This document shows positions 33,901-42,476 of a stretch of DNA of 42,875 bases, piece by piece (the first letter of the stretch is position 1; each line of letters opens with the position of its first letter). Source of the stretch: JBDHTO01 sp039808665. GTDB lineage: Bacteria; Pseudomonadota; Alphaproteobacteria; Paracaedibacterales; JAKBAR01. A program made the translations under genes and the position numbers. The notes beneath the pieces were generated by a model, which ran no database searches, had not been told where the DNA came from, and was given only the letters and a program-made list of their open reading frames with translations. The stretch is from positions 1-42,875 of the forward strand of contig JBDHTO010000001.1 of NCBI GenBank assembly GCA_039808665.1, written 5' to 3'.

Positions 33901-36172
33901 CTTTTCAAAACCACGCACGTCCTTTGATGTGAATGTAAATATTGATAATGCTGGAAAATCTCCCGTTTATCTAACACTCGCCGCCGTGGATGAGGGTATT
34001 TTGCTCCTCACAGATTATAAAAACCCAGATCCCCTCACACATTTTTATGGAAAAAAGGAATTTCCCTTAGAGATTCGAGACCTTTATGGATACCTTGTTC
34101 AAGATATCCCCACAGAAACAGGAGCATTCCACACAGGTGGTGACGAAGGTGCCCTTGCAAGAAACCTCGCCGCACTTTCAAAACGTTCCTTTAAACTCAT
34201 TAGCCTCTATTCTGGGGTTGTCTTCCTCCAAGATGGAAAAGCTAAAATTCCTTTTCAAGTGCCCGATTTTAATGGACGCATCCGCATTATGGGTGTTGCA
34301 GCTTCAAATGATAAAATAGGCGCTGCGCAAACATCCATCACAGTCAAAGATCCGATTGTTGTGGAAACTATCCTTCCAAGGTTTTTAGCCCCCAAAGATA
34401 AAAGTCAAATGATCCTCTCTCTCCACAACCAAACAGGAAAAGAGGAAGAAATCACTGTTAAAATCAAAGCGGAAGGAGCAATTCATGCCGAGAAAGACAC
34501 TCTCAACATCAAACTTGCCAAGGATTCCGAACAAGTCTTTATGATCCCACTCAATGCCGAAAAATCCGGAACGGGGACAGTTTCTCTCTCAGTAAAAGGC
34601 AGCGGTGAGATGCAAACATACACCCATGATCTCACCGTTCGGGAAGGGATTCCCTTTAAGACAAAATCCGAAGCCGCTCTTTTGGAACAGGGAAAACCTC
34701 TTGAAATTTCAGGAAAAGACCTCGCCGGTATGATTGAGGAGTCTGGAAAAATGGCACTTTCCTTTGGAAAAACACCATGGAGTAGTAAAAAAGCCGCTTA
34801 TCATCTTGCGGAGTATCCCTATTCCTGTATCGAGCAAACGGTCAGCAAGGGTTTTGGACTTTTGTATCTTAAGGAAAGCGAAGGAGCAAAATCAGAAGAT
34901 GCCCTCAACACCATTATTTCAAGCATTGCACAAAACCAAAATATTTCTGGAGGGTTTGATTTTTGGCCCGGTATGGAATCTGCACAAAGTGAGAAAATTT
35001 TCCTAAGCGCTTATGTCTATGACTTCCTTTCACAGGTAAAAAAATCAGGACTTATTGTTCCAAGTTTTACTTTTGATAATTTGGAAAATTTCCTGAAATC
35101 CACCATGAGTCATCTCTATGACAAAACGAATAAGGAGATTGTACGTGCTGCATCCTATGCTCTTTACACCCTTGTAAAAAATAATGCTCTTGAGCCCGGT
35201 ACGATCAGATATTTCTATGATACTTTTTTTGAAGCTGCAGAAACTTCCTTCTCACAAAGTTGTATTATCTACGCGCTCAGCACTTTCTCTGATGACGCAA
35301 GACTTCGAAATGCGTTGGAGAAGGTCAACACCGCAACGTCAAAAAACCTTGTGGACATGCTTGCAACCTACAAAATTATGGATGAAGCGTCTCTCAATCA
35401 TGAAACCATCAAGGAAGCTTTTGCAAAAGCACGTCCCGCCCTTCTCAATCAAATACGTCAAAAAGTAAATGGAGAGAGCGTATTCTCCACCCTTGAACGA
35501 GCATGGATGGTGCGTGGCACCACACCATCAGCAGAAGAGCTTGCTATCAATATCGATGGGAAAAAGGTTACAGAAAAGGCCCCTATTTTTAGGGAATTTC
35601 TCGCAACGGATATCAATCACACCTTTGAAAATCTTTCGCCAACACCTCTTTGGGTCACAAAAATAATGACGGGGCAAATGAAAGATAACAATCCCATATC
35701 ACAGGGAGTGAAGATCACACGCAAGCTTTTTGACCTCACAGGAAATGAGATCAAAGAAAATGCATTCTCCCAAGGTCAGCAAATTATCTGTGTCATCGAA
35801 GGAACTATCGAAGGTACAGCAGAGCGCAATATGCTTCTTGTGGACCTTTTGCCGGCGGGCGTTCAATTAGACGCTCTCCCGAAACTTGTATGGCTTGGTG
35901 AACTCACCCCTCCAACCTTTACCCATATGCGAGATGATCGTTTTGTTGCATCCTTTACTGTGGATGAGAAGATCAATACCTTCAAGATTGCCTATATGAT
36001 GCGCGCGATTACATTGGGTGATTATCTGTATCCTGGAACCTTTGTCGAGGATATGGTGGATGCGCGAATTTTTGCACAAAATGCAGCATCTCGCTGTTCA
36101 GTAAATGAAAGAAAAGCACAAGAAGAAAAAAAGATAACGTCCTCCACGCACGTACAAAGCCATGCCGCATAA
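30986..36172 (+). CDS. yfhM: Bacterial alpha-2-macroglobulin (YfhM type)
   Basis: About 1,728 residues from the ATG at 30986, which starts a signal peptide (MLMLLKILCLCFFFTIPTVA, cut before DG); the open frame extends upstream but through antisense sequence of the neighbouring gene. An N-terminal helical region (~25-160) is followed by macroglobulin domains, the bait region and the thioester domain with CIEQ at residue ~1281 (YPYSCIEQTVSKGF). These periplasmic proteins trap attacking proteases covalently. There is no lipobox, so unlike E. coli YfhM it is probably not membrane-anchored by lipid. The final 11 bases overlap pbpC, the usual partner. Confidence 0.95.
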   Translation: MLMLLKILCLCFFFTIPTVADGIDYTFEQWVLKDAEKYVSDLISIHKSLSDSDLQRSAARIAELKKTNDWGAIALELERIAAKKDALFSSWLDLAEAYAHKSMESNENWDARRKSSSAAIKAYTLASNDTEKAQALIVYAQTLYDWSDERTKILSLLSSRDDLKTVKSDPRFATFLAFKYVDYTLFTEKNPAEVRFSFNGELAEQNIADFIESSPKVDAKIKVSGRNIIVKGLNFETAYNFTLKAGIKGKFGETLKEPIQVGVKVADQSVRLAFKAQQYILQRTEKLSLPLEAVNIDKIKVSIFRLADHVLAGNMTRPYDSTFLKQLNSYDFKHIKNSEGHKLFEGEMTLGGERNTTRIVGIPLDEAVKNQKPGVYIVYVEDKSNIRENTSIAQWVIITDMGVTTFSGSDGLHVDVRKLSDAKSYKGAKVSLISHNQSVLSTQQTDDNGRVHFNKELLLGKDGDRPLMITCHGEGNDFTLIDLTKSPLDLTDLSIAGRTAKDGEDLYIYTDRGVYRPGESIHFQALLRNEKLQGVSNASLTFKLNRPDGVTFKIDSVQGNDVGMFEHHFALLESSPTGRWVIQGFADPKDNTPLFETTVSVEDFTPARILVKTETKEKSLSPEKTLEATVKAEYLFGGKAGDLAAEAVVLFSKDPAPFEGYKNFTFGNSLEDYTPQRLEVGLSALDDKGEAIVSIDGKSIQDASTPLLAQLRVNIFDRGGKPQLGTAKFQAFTKPVYIGISSGSERVDGDAETASFEVIAVSREGQPQPLPQCKWTLYKEKVDYTWYQMGNKWRYNVIRSADTIEDGTLSLSDKNPTSLSVKVPDWGDYVLEIQDPKSGVISKVRFTKGWGRGDRVDVPDILKIRLDKESYKIGEEVNIHIESPFSGEALLTLANTSGVIQQQLFKLEKGQTSYKTKATEDFGTGVYVLMNGYRPLSGDGKDSQLPVRTIGLAWCPMDKSERVLNLNITTDPFSKPRTSFDVNVNIDNAGKSPVYLTLAAVDEGILLLTDYKNPDPLTHFYGKKEFPLEIRDLYGYLVQDIPTETGAFHTGGDEGALARNLAALSKRSFKLISLYSGVVFLQDGKAKIPFQVPDFNGRIRIMGVAASNDKIGAAQTSITVKDPIVVETILPRFLAPKDKSQMILSLHNQTGKEEEITVKIKAEGAIHAEKDTLNIKLAKDSEQVFMIPLNAEKSGTGTVSLSVKGSGEMQTYTHDLTVREGIPFKTKSEAALLEQGKPLEISGKDLAGMIEESGKMALSFGKTPWSSKKAAYHLAEYPYSCIEQTVSKGFGLLYLKESEGAKSEDALNTIISSIAQNQNISGGFDFWPGMESAQSEKIFLSAYVYDFLSQVKKSGLIVPSFTFDNLENFLKSTMSHLYDKTNKEIVRAASYALYTLVKNNALEPGTIRYFYDTFFEAAETSFSQSCIIYALSTFSDDARLRNALEKVNTATSKNLVDMLATYKIMDEASLNHETIKEAFAKARPALLNQIRQKVNGESVFSTLERAWMVRGTTPSAEELAINIDGKKVTEKAPIFREFLATDINHTFENLSPTPLWVTKIMTGQMKDNNPISQGVKITRKLFDLTGNEIKENAFSQGQQIICVIEGTIEGTAERNMLLVDLLPAGVQLDALPKLVWLGELTPPTFTHMRDDRFVASFTVDEKINTFKIAYMMRAITLGDYLYPGTFVEDMVDARIFAQNAASRCSVNERKAQEEKKITSSTHVQSHAA

Positions 36173-38144
36173 ACGCCTCAAAAAGGGAACGTTTTGGGCT
36201 TTCTTCTTAGGTATTCCCTTTTTTCTGTGGGGTTGGGTTGTCCTCTACCCCACAAGCCTGGAGCGCTTTCATGATTTTTCTCCCGCCCTTTATGATGAAA
36301 ATGGGGAGCTTTTAAATTGCCGATTAAACCGTGATGAAAAATGGCAAATTTCCACACGGACTGAGGATGTTGATCAAAAACTCATCGACCTTCTTGTTCA
36401 CACAGAAGATAAAAGATTTTACACCCATCCCGGCGTTGATGTTTTATCCATGTGTCGTGCCGTTTTTGATGCCCTGACATCTCTCAAAGTTCACTCAGGT
36501 GGATCAACCCTTACCATGCAAGTTGTACGTCTTTTGGAGCCACGTCCACGTACCTTGTTCTCAAAAGTGATTGAGGTGGTCAAGGCCTTGGCACTTGAAG
36601 CAAAATTTTCGAAACAAGAAATTCTTGAAATGTATCTGACACTTGCCCCCTATGGTGGTAATCTTCAGGGGGTCCGTGCCGCAAGCCTTCATTATTTTGG
36701 AAAATCCCCCAAACATCTTTCCTTTGCAGAAGCCGCACTCCTTGTCACACTTCCCCAATCCCCTACAAAATTCGCAAAAGATATCACACTTCAAAAACAA
36801 AGACGCAATTACATTCTTGAGACAAGTAATCTTCCAGACATTATCAAAAAGGAATCTCAACAAGATAACCTTCCCCAAAAACAACATTCATTCCCCAGAA
36901 TGTGTGCCCATGTTGCCGCAAGATTTTCCCATAAAAATACAGATTCAAGTATTTCCAAGCCTCTACAGGAGAAACTAGAATTTCTTGTCAAAGCCTGGCC
37001 CACTCAGGAAAAACAATCGATTGCCGTTTTAATCGCCGATTATCATGGAAAAATACGTGCTTATGTTGGGTCCAAAGATTTTTTTAATCATGATATTCAT
37101 GGTCAAGTGGATGTTTTATCCTCCGTTCGATCACCGGGATCCACTCTTAAACCCTTTGTTTACGGTCTTGCTTTTGATGATGGTTGGCTTCATCCCAAAA
37201 GCCTTGTCAGGGATACCCAGATCAGTTTTCAAGGGTATGCCCCCACCAATTTTAATGATGTCTTTCACGGAGATATCACCATCACAGAAGCTTTGCAAAG
37301 ATCACTTAATGTCCCCGTTGTGACCGTTCTTGAGAAACTCGGCCCCCGTTATTTTATGCATACTCTGGAAGATGCGAACATTCCTTTGCGCCTTCCAAAA
37401 ATATATAAACACGTAAGCCTTCCCATTGCTCTGGGTGGTGTGGGTATTCGCCTAACGGATCTTGCGGCACTATTTAATAGCCTCAATCGAGAGGGAACGA
37501 TCACCCCGCTAACTTTTTTGAGCATGGATACGGAAAATTCAAAACGCATTCTTTCAAAAAAATCTGCGGAACGATTAGTCTCTATCCTTATGGATGCTCC
37601 CCTTCCCCCCAATATGCTCAGTCAACCCATTCATCACGGAAAGGTTGCCCTTAAAACGGGAACATCCTCAAGCTACCGCGATGCCATTTCCGTAGGTGTC
37701 AATGGACAGTACGTTGTTCTTGTCTGGTTTGGTCGACCTGATGGCGCCCCTGTCAAAGGTCAGGTGGGACTGAGGACAGCAACCCCACTCCTTCTCACGG
37801 TTTTTGATCAACTCTTGAAAAGCCAAGGATTTCCCCACCACACCATGGATGATCCTCTTCCCCCTCCCTTAAAATATTTTGGGAAACAAGATAAAGATCG
37901 CCTTCAACTTCACTTCCCTCTGCCGGGAAGTATTCTGATCAAGGGATCCAAACAACCTCTTGTCTTTACGGGGGGAAAAGCACCCTATACGGTTTTTGTG
38001 AATAAAAAAAGAATCCCAAAGGAAAACCTTGGGACTCTTTTTGAAAATCTCAGACCCGGATTCCATCACATCCTTATTGTGGATAGTCAAGGAAATCGGG
38101 CGGAGAGTGATGTGCGGTTAGGCCGGAGCACGATGAACTACTAG
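36162..38144 (+). CDS. pbpC: Penicillin-binding protein 1C
   Basis: A 660-residue bifunctional peptidoglycan synthase-like protein. One N-terminal membrane helix (FWAFFLGIPFFLWGWVVLYP) is followed by the family 51 glycosyltransferase (EDKRFYTHPGVDV with the catalytic Glu; GGSTLTMQVVRLL). The transpeptidase domain has SPGSTLKPF (SxxK), RSLNVPV (SxN) and LKTGTSSSYRDA (KTG). A PBP1C-specific C-terminal domain ends the protein. The pairing with alpha-2-macroglobulin is conserved and suggests repair of the wall after envelope breach. Its last 27 bases overlap the convergent secreted-protein gene. A decayed copy of its 3' end lies at 42477-42589. Confidence 0.96.
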   Translation: MPHKRLKKGTFWAFFLGIPFFLWGWVVLYPTSLERFHDFSPALYDENGELLNCRLNRDEKWQISTRTEDVDQKLIDLLVHTEDKRFYTHPGVDVLSMCRAVFDALTSLKVHSGGSTLTMQVVRLLEPRPRTLFSKVIEVVKALALEAKFSKQEILEMYLTLAPYGGNLQGVRAASLHYFGKSPKHLSFAEAALLVTLPQSPTKFAKDITLQKQRRNYILETSNLPDIIKKESQQDNLPQKQHSFPRMCAHVAARFSHKNTDSSISKPLQEKLEFLVKAWPTQEKQSIAVLIADYHGKIRAYVGSKDFFNHDIHGQVDVLSSVRSPGSTLKPFVYGLAFDDGWLHPKSLVRDTQISFQGYAPTNFNDVFHGDITITEALQRSLNVPVVTVLEKLGPRYFMHTLEDANIPLRLPKIYKHVSLPIALGGVGIRLTDLAALFNSLNREGTITPLTFLSMDTENSKRILSKKSAERLVSILMDAPLPPNMLSQPIHHGKVALKTGTSSSYRDAISVGVNGQYVVLVWFGRPDGAPVKGQVGLRTATPLLLTVFDQLLKSQGFPHHTMDDPLPPPLKYFGKQDKDRLQLHFPLPGSILIKGSKQPLVFTGGKAPYTVFVNKKRIPKENLGTLFENLRPGFHHILIVDSQGNRAESDVRLGRSTMNY

Positions 38145-38954
38145 TCGCGGAGCTAAGGCCTCTTTCTTAGCCTGAAATTCTATCGTAATAAAATCACACA
38201 AAGCATGATCATATTTTTTAAGAAGGTATACTGCGTTCTTTTTAAACTCAGGAGTAATTCTGGCTTCCTTACCTGTATCGCCAAAAGATCCAACATTAAG
38301 AAATCCTCGCACCTCTTCTGCGGTTAGACCGTGTAGACCCTGTCGCGTAATGGCCAAACGAAGGAGGTAACGTGCCTGAGCAACCTGGAGCATTTTGTCA
38401 GGAGTCCTCTCAGCCTCTGGAATATTATTGGGATCAATAGAGCGACTAAATGCTTTATACATATTAAGGGTCATTGCCTCTTCACGATCGTGAAGATAAC
38501 CATCTTTTCGCATCATTTCTTCGACAACAGAAAAAAAATCCGGAGAAAAAGAATCTGAAATAGGCGAAGCAAACATCACAGCTAAACGTGCTTGTACGCT
38601 AAAAACGTTGGCAATAGCCGTTATATCAGAAGGGGCAACCTTACGAGGGTGAGATATATTATAGGAACGGTCAACTGGACCTATTTCATGCCCTGTATCA
38701 GGATCTACACCATCAAAATCCGTGAAAGTCCCTGTACTCACAAGGTCCATAGCATTCTCAATACGATTCACTGCTCTCAAAAAAGTACCTGCTGCCTGAC
38801 CTAAATCCTCTTGATGGGAAACTAATCCCACAACATTGTATCCAGACATCAACTCGTTATGAACTGTTCTTGAAAACCACGTTTCATCTTTGGATGCGGC
38901 ATTTATCAAGGATGGAAACGCGCACAGAATCATTAATATTTTTAATATCTTCAT
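38118..38954 (-). CDS. Secreted protein of unknown family (copy 1)
   Basis: A 278-residue protein. The ATG at 38954 has GAGG five bases upstream and gives a clean signal peptide (MKILKILMILCAFPSLINA, cut before ASKDE); the frame is open to 38984. The mature protein is mostly helical and shows no domain I recognise. Landmarks are EDLGQAAGTFLRAVNRIENAM, ARYLLRLAITRQ and GFLNVGSFGDTG. The 3' end overlaps pbpC by 27 bases on the opposite strand. A second copy of the same family ends at 42585; about 45 of 73 comparable residues are identical without gaps. A host- or envelope-directed role is plausible but unproven. Confidence 0.75.
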   Translation of the reverse strand: MKILKILMILCAFPSLINAASKDETWFSRTVHNELMSGYNVVGLVSHQEDLGQAAGTFLRAVNRIENAMDLVSTGTFTDFDGVDPDTGHEIGPVDRSYNISHPRKVAPSDITAIANVFSVQARLAVMFASPISDSFSPDFFSVVEEMMRKDGYLHDREEAMTLNMYKAFSRSIDPNNIPEAERTPDKMLQVAQARYLLRLAITRQGLHGLTAEEVRGFLNVGSFGDTGKEARITPEFKKNAVYLLKKYDHALCDFITIEFQAKKEALAPRLVVHRAPA

Positions 38955-38984
38955 AGGAACCTCATCAAAGTACATTTCCCCCAT

Positions 38985-39013
38985 AATCTAGGTATAATGA
39001 GGTGATATTTCAA
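38985..39013 (-). promoter_or_regulatory. Promoter of the secreted-protein gene
   Basis: On the minus strand TTGAAA (39008-39013), a 17-base spacer and TAGATT (38985-38990) form a sigma-70-like promoter about 31 bases before the 38954 start. It lies just downstream of fabI, so the gene can be expressed separately from the ackA-fabI operon. Confidence 0.4.
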
Positions 39014-39027
39014 TGGTTTAACTTTGA

Positions 39028-39816
39028 TCAAAGTGCCATAATATTGAATCCTGCGTCCACATAAACGACGGATCCTGTGACGAGTGCTCCTTCATCACTT
39101 GCTAAAAATCGCGCATACGCTCCAACGGCATCAATACTCACGTCCGCATGTTCGGGGGAAATATCTCTCGCCCTTTCCAAAAGATCATCAAAGTGGTCAA
39201 TACCACTTGCCGCCCGTGTCGCAATAGGACCAGAAGAGAGTGCATTCACACGAATTTTCTTTGGACCTAACTCCGCGGCCATATAGCGAACAGAACTTTC
39301 CAAGGCTGCTTTCACGGGTCCCATAAGACCGTAATGTTCCACAACCTTCTCACCTCCATAATAACTCAAGGTTAAGAGACACCCTCCCTTTTTCATCAAC
39401 GGCTCTGCCAAGCGGGCCAATCGCATAAACGAGTGACAGGAGATATCCATCGCCGTTAAAAATCCCTCTACGGAGCAATCTATGACACGTGCATGAAGAT
39501 CCTCTTTGGGTGCAAACGCAATCGCATGAATCAAAAAATCTAACTCTCCCCATTTTTTTTCAATCAGGTGAAAGAGTGATTCCATCTGGAGATGATTTTT
39601 TACATCGAGGGGTTCAATGATGGGGGCGTGAATGGATTCCGCCAAAGGGCGCACATGGGATTCAGCTTTTTCGTTAAGATAGGTAATGGCAATTTTTGCT
39701 CCCGCAGCATGACACGCACGGGCACAACCCCAAGCAATGGATTGCTCATTGGCAACCCCTATAATCAATCCCTTTTTACCCCTAAGATTATCCACGTCTG
39801 TCTTCCCTTTCATCAT
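39028..39816 (-). CDS. fabI: Enoyl-[acyl-carrier-protein] reductase FabI
   Basis: A 262-residue short-chain dehydrogenase-type enzyme catalysing the last step of each fatty-acid elongation cycle. The NADH site is GVANEQSIAWGCARA, typical of FabI rather than of other SDRs. The catalytic pair is Y-x6-K in EHYGLMGPVKAALE, and LSSGPIATRAASGI forms the substrate loop. The start directly abuts the ackA stop, with a second ATG three bases later. Placement behind pta-ackA is seen in other alphaproteobacteria and links acyl and acetyl metabolism. Confidence 0.95.
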   Translation of the reverse strand: MMKGKTDVDNLRGKKGLIIGVANEQSIAWGCARACHAAGAKIAITYLNEKAESHVRPLAESIHAPIIEPLDVKNHLQMESLFHLIEKKWGELDFLIHAIAFAPKEDLHARVIDCSVEGFLTAMDISCHSFMRLARLAEPLMKKGGCLLTLSYYGGEKVVEHYGLMGPVKAALESSVRYMAAELGPKKIRVNALSSGPIATRAASGIDHFDDLLERARDISPEHADVSIDAVGAYARFLASDEGALVTGSVVYVDAGFNIMAL

Positions 39817-40971
39817 TTATGAAGAAATTTTCACATTCTTTTTCACAGCTTCTGCCATCACAATTTCTTCGTTTGTTGGTATGACATAAACGTCAATTTC
39901 GCTTTGAGGAGAGTGAATTTGAATAGCATTGGATTCATTGGACTGTGGATCTATGACAAGATTCATCCATTGAAAATATTCACATATTTTGCGTCGAATA
40001 AGGGGACAGTTTTCCCCGATCCCCGCTGTAAACACCAAAATATCCATCCCCCCGATCACAGGGAGCAGACTTCCCATATGCCGTGCTGCGGTAAAGCAAA
40101 AAAGGTCTATCGCAGATTTTGCTTGAGGTAAATCACTCTTCAAAAGCATCTTCATATCCGCACTTATGCCGGAAACCCCCTTTAACCCAGATTCATGGTA
40201 AAGAAGCGCTGTAACCTCCTCCACAGTCATCTTTTTTTCCTGTAAAAGATATAAGATAACACCCGGATCAATGCTTCCCGTCCGCGTCCCCATCATCAAT
40301 CCGTCCAAAGCCGTGAATCCCATGGAGGTTGACACACTCTTTAAATCTTTCATTGCACAAAGAGAGGCGCCATTTCCCAAATGTGCAACAATCACCCTTT
40401 TTTTCGCTTTATCCCCCACATAGGTTTGCAACTGCGACGCAATATAGGCATAGGATAGCCCGTGAAAACCATAGCGAATAATTCCCTCATCTGTATAAGT
40501 ATGGGGCAGCGGAAAAGCCTCCGCTAATTTCATTTGTGTCCTATGAAACGCTGTATCAAAACAAGCAACCTGAGGAATGCCTGGAAAGAATGCTAAGGCC
40601 CGATCAATGACCTCAAGATTATAAGATTGATGTAATGGCGCAAGGGGAATAAATTCCCGAAGCTTGGAAAGAACATTCGCATCAATCAAAACTGGATCTG
40701 TATAAAGTTTCCCCCCATGAACAACCCGGTGGGCTACGCCTGAAAGGGGTTGTGTTTTCGTGATTGATTGAATCACCTCAAAAATTTTTGAAAACGCATC
40801 GTTTGTATTGCGTGGATCGGAAAGATAAGTTTTGTTCCCTTTTTCCTGAACCCAGAGACGGGGGTTCAGGAATAAATCTTCGACTTCTCCCCGCATAGCC
40901 TCTCTCAAACTCTCATGTTCATAGAGAGAGAATTTCACACTTGATGAACCCGCATTAAAAACTAATATCAT
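39817..40971 (-). CDS. ackA: Acetate kinase
   Basis: A 384-residue ASKHA-fold kinase interconverting acetyl phosphate and acetate with ATP. It starts MILVFNAGSSSVKFSLYE (family signature 1). Signature 2 is CFDTAFHRTQMKLAEAFPLP, with VIVAHLGNGASLCAM and DGLMMGTRTGSIDPGVILYL after it, and FTAGIGENCPLIR near the end. It overlaps the upstream phosphotransacetylase gene by 17 bases, so the two enzymes of the Pta-AckA route are made together. Confidence 0.97.
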   Translation of the reverse strand: MILVFNAGSSSVKFSLYEHESLREAMRGEVEDLFLNPRLWVQEKGNKTYLSDPRNTNDAFSKIFEVIQSITKTQPLSGVAHRVVHGGKLYTDPVLIDANVLSKLREFIPLAPLHQSYNLEVIDRALAFFPGIPQVACFDTAFHRTQMKLAEAFPLPHTYTDEGIIRYGFHGLSYAYIASQLQTYVGDKAKKRVIVAHLGNGASLCAMKDLKSVSTSMGFTALDGLMMGTRTGSIDPGVILYLLQEKKMTVEEVTALLYHESGLKGVSGISADMKMLLKSDLPQAKSAIDLFCFTAARHMGSLLPVIGGMDILVFTAGIGENCPLIRRKICEYFQWMNLVIDPQSNESNAIQIHSPQSEIDVYVIPTNEEIVMAEAVKKNVKISS

Positions 40972-42376
40972 CGTTTTGATTTTTCTGATTACGATTCCTT
41001 AAGTAAAGCAAAGCAAGAGCACTCGAGGCCGTTCTCGCCAATAGTGAACTTGAACGGCTCGTTAAAATAATGGGAACCTTTGCTCCCATAACAAGCCCTG
41101 CAAATGTTGCATCCGCAAGCAAAATAAGTTGTTTTAAAAGCATATTTCCAGATTCCACATCGGGCACAACCAAAATATCCGCGCGCCCCGCCACAACGGA
41201 ATTTATTTTTTTAATGTGTGCCGCTTCTTCTGAAAGGGCATTATCAAAGGCAAGCGGACCATCCAAAAGCCCTCCTGTGATTTGACCTCTTTCTGCCATT
41301 TTACATAGGGCTGTTGCGTCAAGTGTCGATGGTATTTTTTCACTCACTGTTTCAATGGCTGATAAAATTGCCACCTTTGGAATACCGAAACCAATCGCTT
41401 GAAAAAGATCAATCGCATTTTGAACGATATCTTTTTTGTCATGTAATTTAGGAAAAATATTCACCGCCGCATCCGTCACAAAGAGAGGACGTGGATAAGC
41501 TGGCGTATCGATGACAGAGACATGGCTGATACGGCGATCTGTTTGTAATCCTGAAACCTTATCCACAACGGGATGTAAAAGCTCGTCCGTATGGAGGTCA
41601 CCCTTCATAATGGCTTCAACGAGTCCCTTTCTCGCCATTTGAACAGCCATCTCCGCAGCTGCAGGACCACCCAGTACATCTACAATCTCAACGCCTGAAA
41701 TATCAATTTTTTCATCTTTGGCTAGGGACTGTATTTGATTTTTGGGACCAATAAGAACGGGCACAATCAAATTTTCCCGCATCGAATCCAGTGCTCCTTC
41801 TAAAGAAACTTTGCTTACGGGATAAACGATCGCCGTTTTGATAGGATCGAATTTTTTCGCCATCTGAATGATGCGTTCGTGATAGGGGCATTTCTCTTTT
41901 TTAAAGGCAACTTCGGGCAAAACCACACGCTTTCTGTTTATTTTCTCTGTGGGTGCAATAACCGTTGCTTCCCCTGTAATAACTTCTTTACCGAGTTGAT
42001 TCGTGCAAACACAATCAAGTTCGACAATCTTTTTTTCTTCGTGCTTTGCCTTTACAATGACCTTGGCCGTGATGGTATCTCCAATTAAAACGGGTTTTAA
42101 AAAATTAAATTTTTGCCCCACATAAATGGTTCCAGGACCAGGTAAAATTGTCCCAAGCACGGTTGAGATTAGGGATCCTGTCCACATACCATGGGCCACA
42201 ATATGATGAAAAAAATCGCTTTTTGCATAATCCGCATCCACATGGGCAGGATTCACATCCCCAGACATCACTGCAAAGAGGAGAATATCTTTACTTGTCA
42301 GTGTATGAGAAAGGGTCGCGAATTCTCCAAGTTCAATTTCATCAAATGTCCGGTTGCTGATATAGTTTGTCATCAT
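40955..42376 (-). CDS. Bifunctional MaoC-type enoyl-CoA hydratase / phosphate acetyltransferase
   Basis: A 473-residue fusion. Residues ~1-150 form a MaoC/PhaJ-like hot-dog domain with the catalytic Asp and His in SGDVNPAHVDADYA and the AHGMWTGSLISTVLG helix. Residues ~165-460 form a phosphate acetyl/butyryltransferase domain (MKGDLHTDELLHPV, HVSVIDTPAYPRPLFVTDAAVN, KVAILSAIE, GPLAFDNALSEEAA). The fusion is known in alphaproteobacteria. It could connect (R)-3-hydroxyacyl-CoA and PHB metabolism to acyl phosphate and, through AckA, ATP. AGGG lies six bases before the ATG at 42376; the next codon is also ATG. Confidence 0.92.
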   Translation of the reverse strand: MMTNYISNRTFDEIELGEFATLSHTLTSKDILLFAVMSGDVNPAHVDADYAKSDFFHHIVAHGMWTGSLISTVLGTILPGPGTIYVGQKFNFLKPVLIGDTITAKVIVKAKHEEKKIVELDCVCTNQLGKEVITGEATVIAPTEKINRKRVVLPEVAFKKEKCPYHERIIQMAKKFDPIKTAIVYPVSKVSLEGALDSMRENLIVPVLIGPKNQIQSLAKDEKIDISGVEIVDVLGGPAAAEMAVQMARKGLVEAIMKGDLHTDELLHPVVDKVSGLQTDRRISHVSVIDTPAYPRPLFVTDAAVNIFPKLHDKKDIVQNAIDLFQAIGFGIPKVAILSAIETVSEKIPSTLDATALCKMAERGQITGGLLDGPLAFDNALSEEAAHIKKINSVVAGRADILVVPDVESGNMLLKQLILLADATFAGLVMGAKVPIILTSRSSSLLARTASSALALLYLRNRNQKNQNDDISF

Positions 42377-42437
42377 TCATTTCCCTGATTTTATGGCATA
42401 GGCCCTTTCCGTCGAACCTCATCCCCACCCAAGAAAT

Positions 42438-42464
42438 AGTATAAAAACATTAAAAAGAATTTAA
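42438..42464 (-). promoter_or_regulatory. CtrA-type box and -10 element before the maoC-pta operon
   Basis: TTAA-N7-TTAA (42450-42464; TTAAATTCTTTTTAA on the minus strand) is followed six bases later by TATACT (42438-42443), one mismatch from the sigma-70 -10 element, 62 bases before the operon start. The box covers the spacer rather than the -35 position, so the mode of control is unclear. Confidence 0.4.
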
Positions 42465-42476
42465 ACGCCCTACCTT

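Noticed and set aside
39021..39034. 14-base palindrome ACTTTGATCAAAGT at the fabI stop
   Set aside because: It overlaps the fabI coding end and is upstream of the plausible promoter for the next gene. It could be an operator, but nothing beyond symmetry supports it.
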